Below are positions 16,425 to 22,502 of a stretch of 44,857 nt of DNA, piece by piece. A program made the translations under genes and the position numbers. Below the pieces are notes generated by a model. It had not been told where the DNA came from. It was given only the letters and a program-made list of their open reading frames with translations, and did not search any database. Each line of letters starts with the position of its first letter. Position 1 is the first letter of the stretch. The stretch is from contig JAGOVX010000003.1 in assembly GCA_018060465.1 (NCBI GenBank), forward strand, positions 1-44,857, read 5' to 3'. The stretch is from Candidatus Saccharimonadota bacterium (lineage in GTDB: Bacteria > Patescibacteriota > Saccharimonadia > Saccharimonadales > Saccharimonadaceae).

Positions 16425-17168
16425 TTACTGAAGTCGTTCTGGAGTTAATGTTTGTTCTAACCGAATCAATCCAAGTGGGTCTTTTTCAACCAAATATGTT
16501 TGCAATGCTTTATCCAGGCCTGTCACCACAGCAAGGCCCACCAGGATGAATAGTACCGCTATGCTGCGCTGAAACCAACCGCCAGGATTGCTTGCCCATT
16601 TTACAGTACGTAGCAACCGACGACCAATTATCGCGATCAAAAGGAGCACTGCCGCAACGCCGCTGCAGTACACAGTGAGGTACCAAATGCCAAGCGCTAA
16701 ATTGGCAGGAACTACAGTCGCAACTACAAACGCGTAGGTAGGGCTACAACTGCTAAAAACCGGTCCAAGCGCAGCACCTATTAATATTGCAGAGAGTGTT
16801 TGATTCTTGGCCGTTGCTGCCTTGCCCAAAAGCTGCTGTGAATGATGCTCGAACCCAATAGCTCCTATTAGTCGTGCCCACCACATTGGAAACAGCATAA
16901 ATATGCCTAGCACAATCACCAGGCCGCCCGAAAGACTCGTCCATACATGCGGATCGATGCGTATAAAAATAGTGGAGGCTTTTAATAGCATCGTGAATAC
17001 CACTAATGACGCAACCAGACTTGCCGTTATGATATACGGTCGCCATACCTGCTTTTCGCCAGATCCCGACACGCTCCCGCCCAAAATAACTGGCAACAAA
17101 GGTAGAATGCACGGGGCAAATGCCGTAAGCACGCCCGCAACAAATATCAACAATGTTGTTAGTATCAC
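16425..17168 (-). CDS. CcdA/DsbD-type thiol-disulfide transporter
   Basis: 247 residues, about six membrane helices. The motif TAFAPCILPLLPVILGG (~15-31) is the CcdA/DsbD signature; a second Cys lies in PVFSSCSPTYAF (~140). It would carry reducing equivalents across the membrane through this Cys pair. It starts with GTG at 17168, two bases after the stop of the thioredoxin-like gene, so the two are one unit: CcdA hands electrons to the exported thioredoxin-like partner. Confidence 0.9.
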   Translation of the reverse strand: MILTTLLIFVAGVLTAFAPCILPLLPVILGGSVSGSGEKQVWRPYIITASLVASLVVFTMLLKASTIFIRIDPHVWTSLSGGLVIVLGIFMLFPMWWARLIGAIGFEHHSQQLLGKAATAKNQTLSAILIGAALGPVFSSCSPTYAFVVATVVPANLALGIWYLTVYCSGVAAVLLLIAIIGRRLLRTVKWASNPGGWFQRSIAVLFILVGLAVVTGLDKALQTYLVEKDPLGLIRLEQTLTPERLQ

Positions 17169-17170
17169 TC

Positions 17171-17683
17171 CTAAACCTGAATTCCTGCTACGAGATCATC
17201 GTAGTTTGTTGCCGACCATTGTTTTACTTCATTACCATCTTTGTCGACTTGAACAAATGTATACTGTTGGGTCACGCCGTATTTTTGTCGAAGCTCGGTA
17301 GCGCTATCATAGTCTGTTTTTACAATCGCAACACCACTCGGAATCTTTGAAGTATCAGCCGCTACAGCCGTGTCGATACTTTTGCACGTTGGACACCACG
17401 GAGCATGGAAAAAATATACCACACGCGTATTATCATATTTAGCTTTATTTGCCGTGTAGTCTGCGTAATCTATATATACCCCTAGCATAACCATAGACAT
17501 ATCACTGCCTTTTGCTACATCATCCGACGTGGCAGCTTCCTTTTTGACCACCGAATCGTTCTTTTGCGTTTTCATTGCTGCATTTTTATTTGCGTTATTG
17601 CTTTGATCTAGCGCATACGCTACTACTGCTCCACTAACCACAAGAAATGCCACAATGCCGAGTACTATTTGCTTTTTCGTCAT
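17171..17683 (-). CDS. Membrane-anchored thioredoxin-like protein
   Basis: 170 residues. An N-terminal signal anchor (IVLGIVAFLVVSGAVVAYAL, ~6-25) and a Lys/Asn-rich linker precede a thioredoxin fold with redox motif WCPTC near 96-100. It faces outward and would reduce or oxidise surface disulfides, paired with the CcdA-like gene immediately downstream. GGAGGAG lies 7 nt before ATG 17683. Such proteins serve cytochrome c maturation or disulfide exchange; no cytochrome genes are in view. Confidence 0.9.
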   Translation of the reverse strand: MTKKQIVLGIVAFLVVSGAVVAYALDQSNNANKNAAMKTQKNDSVVKKEAATSDDVAKGSDMSMVMLGVYIDYADYTANKAKYDNTRVVYFFHAPWCPTCKSIDTAVAADTSKIPSGVAIVKTDYDSATELRQKYGVTQQYTFVQVDKDGNEVKQWSATNYDDLVAGIQV

Positions 17684-17753
17684 ACCCTACTCCTCCATTA
17701 CTACCTTGTATACCTATGGTACGAGAATATGAGCAGTGTGTCGACCCTATGCC

Positions 17754-17924
17754 TTAATGTACTACTGTCAGCCACACGAGCGCGACATTGATACCGATGA
17801 CCAACACAGTAATACACGATAGCGCACATAGTACGCCTCGGCCGCTTTTTTGGTACTCATCGGCCTCGTTTTTACGGTTGTCACCTCTGGGTTCGTACTC
17901 AAAGAGCTCGAAGCAAACCCAGCA
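17754..17924 (-). pseudogene. Open frame without a start: likely broken small membrane protein
   Basis: A 56-codon frame ends with TAA at 17756-17754 and has no in-frame ATG, GTG or TTG at its beginning; a TAA precedes it. The translation is protein-like: FELFEYEPRGDNRKNEADEY, then a hydrophobic helix (ITVLVIGINVALVWLTVV) at the C-terminus. An extended -10 (TGC TATGCT) sits just upstream on the same strand, as in real genes here. A single-base indel could restore an N-terminus, so this is either a decayed gene or a sequencing error. The rest of 17684-18011 holds only the promoter of the next gene. Confidence 0.35.
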
Positions 17925-18011
17925 TTAGCGTATTTGTGCAAAGCATAGCAACTGGCGATAGAAAGCAACAGGACGCAACTCTCCCCGCTAATCTGTCGTA
18001 TACTAATAGTA

Positions 18012-18806
18012 ATGACAGATTATACACACGAACTTGAAGCTGCGAGATCTATCGCAAAAAAAGCCGGCCTCGTAATGCTTGAGTATTTCGATGGCGATCA
18101 ACAAACCGAGATGAAAAATGACGGTTCACCTGTAACAGTTGCTGATAAACTCATTAATTCTATGGTTATCGCGGAACTTGCAAAAACATTTCCTGCTGAC
18201 ATAGTGATCGGCGAAGAAGAAAGTACCGGCGACTACGGCATGGGGCGACGCTGGTTTTGCGACCCTATCGATGGCACCAAAGCCTACACGTGGGGCACAC
18301 CGACAGCGATGTTTTCGCTTGGCCTGGTGGTTGATGGCCAACCAGTGATGGGTGTCACCTACGACCCATTTCTCGATAAAATGTATTGGGCAGAAATCGG
18401 CCACGGTGCATTTTGCAATGATGAGTCATTGCGCGTGTCTTCGCTGAATCTTGAAAAAGGTATTTTGGCAATTGCGAGCAATGCGCGCGAGATACGACAC
18501 GAACTCGGTTGGCTTGATAGGATATTTGAGATGAATGTTCAAACTGCTACGTTCAGCGGTGCAGTCTACAAAAGCGTACTGGCTGCACGAGGCAAGTTCG
18601 TCGGCTATACCGAACGGCTTGTGAATGGACACGATATGGCTGCAGCACAAGTCATAATCACTGAAGCTGGTGGCAGAGTTACTGACATGAACGGCAACGC
18701 ATATGATTACTCAAAGCCTTTTAAAGGAACAATCGTTTCAAACGGTGTCGTGCATGATGAGCTAGTGGCGATCATAAGTGCCGCAGAACATGGGGATACT
18801 CAATGA
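18012..18806 (+). CDS. Inositol-monophosphatase-family phosphatase (HisN-like)
   Basis: 264 residues with the metal-binding motifs of the family: GEEES (E68, E69), DPIDGTKAY (D84 to T89), and GHDMAAAQVIITEAGG near 207-222, which carries the last Asp. It is a Mg-dependent phosphatase on inositol phosphate, histidinol phosphate or adenosine 3',5'-bisphosphate; sequence alone does not decide. TATACT (17999-18004) ends 7 nt before ATG, so leaderless. Its stop region overlaps the next gene by ATGA. Confidence 0.92.
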   Translation: MTDYTHELEAARSIAKKAGLVMLEYFDGDQQTEMKNDGSPVTVADKLINSMVIAELAKTFPADIVIGEEESTGDYGMGRRWFCDPIDGTKAYTWGTPTAMFSLGLVVDGQPVMGVTYDPFLDKMYWAEIGHGAFCNDESLRVSSLNLEKGILAIASNAREIRHELGWLDRIFEMNVQTATFSGAVYKSVLAARGKFVGYTERLVNGHDMAAAQVIITEAGGRVTDMNGNAYDYSKPFKGTIVSNGVVHDELVAIISAAEHGDTQ

Positions 18807-19054
18807 AAGATCTCGAAAAACGAATTGCGGCACTCGAAACACGCAACAAAAAAGTCGAGGCCGACAAAGCTTGGGAAACAAGCTGGACACGGCGCATTGC
18901 CATTGCGCTACTTACCTATGTTATTGTGTGCACCTACTTTGCAGTTGTAATACATATCGATCCTTGGCTGAATGCACTTGTGCCAGTTATAGGGTATCTG
19001 CTATCTACCGTGACAATCAGCATCGTTAAAAAGTCGTGGCTACGTCAACGATAA
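18803..19054 (+). CDS. Small two-helix membrane protein with coiled-coil start
   Basis: 83 residues: an N-terminal charged heptad-like segment (LEKRIAALETRNKKVEADKA) then two membrane helices (about 32-51 and 57-74) and a basic tail. Its ATG overlaps the stop of the phosphatase gene, so it is coupled to it. Function unknown. Its 3' end abuts the convergent NRAMP gene with no gap. Confidence 0.75.
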   Translation: MKDLEKRIAALETRNKKVEADKAWETSWTRRIAIALLTYVIVCTYFAVVIHIDPWLNALVPVIGYLLSTVTISIVKKSWLRQR

Positions 19055-20263
19055 TCACACAAACGTTAGCCAGATCAACACTGCGTTCAAAAAAGAAACC
19101 AGCGCGGCAATGAGCCAAATTGCATAGGTAACAATTGGCTTACTACGCTGGTCGCCCATTATCGTTTTGCTCGCTGTTACGAGTGCTAGCGGTATAAGTG
19201 CGAATGGTACGCCAAACGAAAGCCCTATCTGTGACAATATCAGTGCTGCTGTCGGGTCAAACCCAATTGCAAGAATAAACAGCGCAGGAACTAACGTAAT
19301 ACTGCGTCGCACAAACACGTTGATATGTCGCTTTAGCAAGCCCTGCATTATTACCGATCCAGCCTGGCTGGCAACCGATGTAGAAGTAAGCCCTGAAACA
19401 AGTAGGCCAAGAGCGAACAAAACCGCAACCAGCGATCCAGTGGTTGCACCTAATGCGTGGAATATATCCTGAAACGATTCAATTCCCTGCTTCCCACCAA
19501 GTGTCGTGGCGGCCAGTACAAGCATGGCGATATTCACGCTCCCTGCGACAAGCATCGCAATTCCAACATCGAACTTTGTAGCCCGCAAATACTGCTTTAG
19601 TTCCGATTGCTTTACTTTACCGTGCCGATCACGAGCCAGTGCCGAGTGTAGATACACAACATGCGGCATAATCGTGGCGCCAAACATTGCCGTCGCTAGC
19701 AGCACCGTATCGGTACCAGCAAATTGCGGTACTAATCCGCCAAGCATATCTGTCACCTGGGGCGGATGCTGAAACAACCCCACGATAAACCCAAGTGGTA
19801 TGATAAGCATCAAGCCTATGATTGTACGTTCGAAGTATTTTTTTTCGGGCTTGTTATAGATGGCGAGCAGCAGCATTGATACCGCACCGACAATCAGTCC
19901 ACCAGGCAGTAGCGGAACATTAAACAGCAGTTTGAGTGCTAGCGCACCACCGACAACCTCGGCAATATCACAGGCAATTGCAACAAGCTCTGCCTGGAAC
20001 CAATACGCCAAACGAGATTTTCGTCCCAGTTTTTCGGCCACAACTTCGGGCAAGCTCTTGCCTGTTACCAGCCCAACCTTGGCGCTCAAATACTGCACCA
20101 ACATTGCCATAACATTAGCGAGCACCAATACCCACAGCAACAAATAGCCGTACTTGGCGCCAGCACTAAAATTCGCCGCAAAATTCCCCGGGTCAACATA
20201 GGCAACGGCCGTTACAAAGGCGGGGCCCAGCAGCGACAAAATCCGGCGAGTGCGACGGCGCAT
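19055..20263 (-). CDS. mntH: NRAMP-family divalent metal transporter (Mn2+/Fe2+)
   Basis: 402 residues, about 11 membrane helices. TM1 carries DPGN (24-27) and TM6 carries the metal-binding Met in ATIMPHVVYLHS (M199, H201), the hallmarks of proton-coupled Mn/Fe transporters. The gene follows the CYTH gene by 3 bp, with AAAGG about 8 nt before ATG 20263, and appears to be the last gene of the RNR operon. A manganese/iron importer beside a class Ic-like NrdB makes sense because that cofactor needs both metals; the link is inference from position. The symbol is by family only. Confidence 0.9.
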   Translation of the reverse strand: MRRRTRRILSLLGPAFVTAVAYVDPGNFAANFSAGAKYGYLLLWVLVLANVMAMLVQYLSAKVGLVTGKSLPEVVAEKLGRKSRLAYWFQAELVAIACDIAEVVGGALALKLLFNVPLLPGGLIVGAVSMLLLAIYNKPEKKYFERTIIGLMLIIPLGFIVGLFQHPPQVTDMLGGLVPQFAGTDTVLLATAMFGATIMPHVVYLHSALARDRHGKVKQSELKQYLRATKFDVGIAMLVAGSVNIAMLVLAATTLGGKQGIESFQDIFHALGATTGSLVAVLFALGLLVSGLTSTSVASQAGSVIMQGLLKRHINVFVRRSITLVPALFILAIGFDPTAALILSQIGLSFGVPFALIPLALVTASKTIMGDQRSKPIVTYAIWLIAALVSFLNAVLIWLTFV

Positions 20264-20266
20264 AGC

Positions 20267-20869
20267 TTAGGCCTTTCGTGCTCCAAATTCTTTCGGCGCA
20301 GTATCAGCAAAGCGAACTTCCTTAACATCAATCACGCCGCGCACTGTCATATCTGGGTAATCGCGAGCATAGATCACATCCACCGAGCCAAACATCGCCG
20401 TATCCCAATCAAACCCAAGCTTTTTCGCCCCAGCACGCACCGCCTCTTCGCTAGCACCTTCAATCTCGATATACGGATTGATCCACGGCCATTCGTCGAT
20501 GACTACTTCTACATCATCAAGCTGCCAGGTTTCGCGACGCGATTCTTGGTACGTCGTATAATGCCAACCAGCTACATCAAATAACTCGATCGTTTTATCA
20601 AAATCTCCTACCGTTGTTTCAATTTCATAGGTGCTATCAATCGCCGATTCTTCGAGCGATTTTGTTTTCTTTTTGAGACACAGCGTAACTTTATCACCTT
20701 CATCGCGAATACGAATAAACATGTTTTCAGCGGTGTGGTGCTTCTCCTCTATCAACGCTCGGCGCATATCACGCATTGGTTGTTCCAAATGCGCACCGGC
20801 CTTTTTTAGACGTGCCCGCACATCGTCGATATCGACATCGGTAAATTTCACTTCAATTTCTACTTGCAT
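20267..20869 (-). CDS. CYTH-domain protein (adenylate cyclase IV / triphosphatase type)
   Basis: About 200 residues beginning MQVEIEVKF, which includes the ExExK signature of CYTH proteins. Acidic and basic strands typical of the triphosphate tunnel follow (IRIRDEGDKVTLCLKKK, EIETTV, VEVVIDEWPWINPYIEIEG). Such proteins hydrolyse inorganic triphosphate, thiamine triphosphate or nucleoside triphosphates, or make cAMP. Two ATGs lie at 20875 and 20869; AGGAG is 7 nt before the second and 1-2 nt before the first, so 20869 is chosen. It sits between nrdB and the metal transporter; a triphosphate-handling role near RNR is plausible but unproven. Confidence 0.85.
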   Translation of the reverse strand: MQVEIEVKFTDVDIDDVRARLKKAGAHLEQPMRDMRRALIEEKHHTAENMFIRIRDEGDKVTLCLKKKTKSLEESAIDSTYEIETTVGDFDKTIELFDVAGWHYTTYQESRRETWQLDDVEVVIDEWPWINPYIEIEGASEEAVRAGAKKLGFDWDTAMFGSVDVIYARDYPDMTVRGVIDVKEVRFADTAPKEFGARKA

Positions 20870-20886
20870 ATGCATTCTCCTGGGGG

Positions 20887-20929
20887 CAAATCAAGCGCGG
20901 TGTGGGTGTGCCCTACCGCGCTCGATTTG
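20887..20929. other. Long hairpin between nrdB and the CYTH gene
   Basis: Arms 20887-20901 and 20915-20929 pair over 15 bp (CAAATC-A-AGCGCGGT with ACCGCGCT-C-GATTTG) with one A/C mismatch and a 13-nt loop. On the minus strand it ends just before the CYTH ribosome binding site and is not followed by a T-run. It may stabilise the nrdB mRNA end, pause transcription or control CYTH translation. Confidence 0.6.
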
Positions 20930-20946
20930 TGGATATAATTTGGTAA

Positions 20947-21957
20947 TTATTCGTCGTCTTTTTTCAGCGTGCTAGCACTATTCCCAGCATTTACTTCATA
21001 GCTCGTGTTGGTACTTTCAAAAAAGTTTACTAGCTCCAGCGTATCATTGGCAGCAGCCATCCATTTAGCTGGGTTTGATACTTTGTAATGAGCTTCAAAA
21101 CCTAGCTCCTCAAGGCGTCGGTCGGTCAGATACTTCACGTATTGGTTTACGTAGTCTGCATTGAGACCCAAAATACCTTTTGGTAGCATTGCCTTGTTGT
21201 AGCGTTCTTCCATCGCCACACCATCAAGAATCATTTGCTTTATTTCTTCGGCAAATTCTGGCGTTTGCAAATCTTCGTTTTCTTCCAGTACCGTCAGAAT
21301 CATATTGATACCAAACTTTAGGTGCAAGCTTTCGTCGCGCACCACCCAGTCGATAAGGCTACCAAAATTGCGTAACAAATTGCGCTGGCGGAAGCTAAGC
21401 GCCACCATAAAGCCACTGTAAAACCAGATTCCTTCAAGAATAATATTGTAGGCAATCAAGTTGCGAATAAAATCTTTTTTGCCCTCGGTCGTCGTAATAT
21501 CGAGCGTACTTTCGGTCATACGCTTGATGTATTTGGTCTCGAATTCTTCTTTTTCGGCCATCGTGCCTTCATCAACATGGGCAGCATAGGCCTTTTCGCG
21601 GTCGATCGGGAATGTTTCGAGCACGTACTCAAAGCTCATGCAGTGATTCGCTTCTTCCCACATTTGCTTAGCGAGGTACAAATGACATTCGGCAGCATTG
21701 ACATATGGGTAGACACCAAACGCCAGTGCCTTGTTCACCAAAAGTTCATTCGGGTTAAAATAGCCCATCAAAAACTCTACCGCATAGCGTTCTTCGTCGG
21801 TCATTTTTTTCCAGTCAGCCAAATCTTGCCCTAGCTGGATTTCATTCGGGAACCAGGTATTTGCGACTGCTTGGTCGTACAAATCCATTGCCCATTGATA
21901 TTTTACTGGCTTCAAGAGCAATCCATCTTGAATACCGGTGCCGAGAATTCCTGCCAT
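20947..21957 (-). CDS. nrdB: Ribonucleotide reductase small subunit, class Ic-like (Phe at radical site)
   Basis: 336 residues from ATG 21957, which overlaps the stop of the preceding small gene (TAATG) and has GGAGG 5 nt upstream. It is the ferritin-like subunit that generates the radical for NrdA. Ligand positions align with E. coli D84/E115/H118/E204/E238/H241 as E71/E102/H105/E175/E209/H212 (spacings 31, 3, 34 and 3 all match). The radical Tyr122 position is Phe109 (EANHCMSFEY), and the first ligand is Glu instead of Asp. Both are traits of the Chlamydia-type class Ic enzyme, whose Mn/Fe centre replaces the tyrosyl radical. Reference numbering is from memory. Confidence 0.93.
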   Translation of the reverse strand: MAGILGTGIQDGLLLKPVKYQWAMDLYDQAVANTWFPNEIQLGQDLADWKKMTDEERYAVEFLMGYFNPNELLVNKALAFGVYPYVNAAECHLYLAKQMWEEANHCMSFEYVLETFPIDREKAYAAHVDEGTMAEKEEFETKYIKRMTESTLDITTTEGKKDFIRNLIAYNIILEGIWFYSGFMVALSFRQRNLLRNFGSLIDWVVRDESLHLKFGINMILTVLEENEDLQTPEFAEEIKQMILDGVAMEERYNKAMLPKGILGLNADYVNQYVKYLTDRRLEELGFEAHYKVSNPAKWMAAANDTLELVNFFESTNTSYEVNAGNSASTLKKDDE

Positions 21958-22232
21958 TATGACCTCCATTCGTTAATGTCTACAATATTACTTTGTGTAT
22001 CAGGACTTGGGGGAGGTTGTTCCGCTGGTTGCTCACCAACACCTTCCTCAGAATCTCGTCCGTCAATACAGTTTTCAAGTACCCAACGAGTATGTTCGCG
22101 CGTAATGGCTTTAGCGATTTCGTACCCAGTTTTTGGTACCTCAGCACCTTGCCATACAACCCTTGGCGTAGTCCAGTTGTTACTTTCTTCTTGCGCGCCC
22201 ACCTGACCTTTGTGTGTTGCACGCTCGGTCAT
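21957..22232 (-). CDS. Small hypothetical protein in the nrd operon
   Basis: 91 residues, one Cys, no membrane segment. A middle block (TGYEIAKAITREHTRWVLEN) looks helical; the tail is Pro/Glu-rich and ends IVDINEWRS. It starts one base after the 57-residue ORF stop (TAAgATG) and its own stop overlaps nrdB's ATG, so translation is coupled on both sides. I do not recognise it. Conserved placement in other genomes would be needed to call it an RNR accessory factor. Confidence 0.65.
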   Translation of the reverse strand: MTERATHKGQVGAQEESNNWTTPRVVWQGAEVPKTGYEIAKAITREHTRWVLENCIDGRDSEEGVGEQPAEQPPPSPDTQSNIVDINEWRS

Positions 22233-22233
22233 C

Positions 22234-22407
22234 TTATTCGCAACCGTCGCAAATTGTTAATAGTGCTGGATCTATCGGTGCTGCCATTGAACCTCTAGCA
22301 GCAGCCTCATCATTCGCCTGTGCCTGCGCATTTGCCATTGCTGCATCGATAGCCGCTAGCTTTTCGTCAAGTGTCATTTCGTCAGTAATGATTGAGTTTG
22401 CGTTCAT
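22234..22407 (-). CDS. 57-residue protein ending in CxxC, candidate detached NrdA redox tail
   Basis: ATG 22407, TAA 22236-22234. The product is Ala-rich and helical (LDEKLAAIDAAMANAQAQAN), has a flexible linker (MAAPIDPALLT) and ends ICDGCE. A terminal CxxC on a flexible tail is how class I NrdA subunits normally end, where the pair re-reduces the active-site disulfide. NrdA here lacks it. AAGGGA about 8 nt upstream is a weak ribosome binding site. That this peptide serves NrdA in trans is inference; it could also be a small thiol protein of another role. Confidence 0.7.
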   Translation of the reverse strand: MNANSIITDEMTLDEKLAAIDAAMANAQAQANDEAAARGSMAAPIDPALLTICDGCE

Positions 22408-22442
22408 TGTTTTATTCCCTTATACCCTATATTTTCGTTAGT

Positions 22443-22502
22443 TTATTTTGTACAGTTATCGCAGTTTTTGCAGCATTCGCACGTGCATGTAGTTTCTGTC
22501 AT
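22443..22502 (-). CDS. 19-residue cysteine-rich ORF overlapping the nrdA stop
   Basis: ATG at 22502 overlaps the nrdA TGA (ATGA). The translation is MTETTCTCECCKNCDNCTK, with six cysteines in 19 residues. AGGAGG in the nrdA tail lies 6 nt before the ATG. It could bind Zn or Cu like a mini-metallothionein, provide thiols to NrdA, or be the true NrdA C-terminus if the run of five Gs at 22506-22510 is misread or a -1 frameshift occurs. Confidence 0.55.
   Translation of the reverse strand: MTETTCTCECCKNCDNCTK

Noticed and set aside
21969-21969. Longer NrdB start (MEVIMAG)
   Set aside because: The upstream ATG overlaps the Shine-Dalgarno GGAGG used by ATG 21957 and lies inside the previous gene; the TAATG overlap start is better supported.
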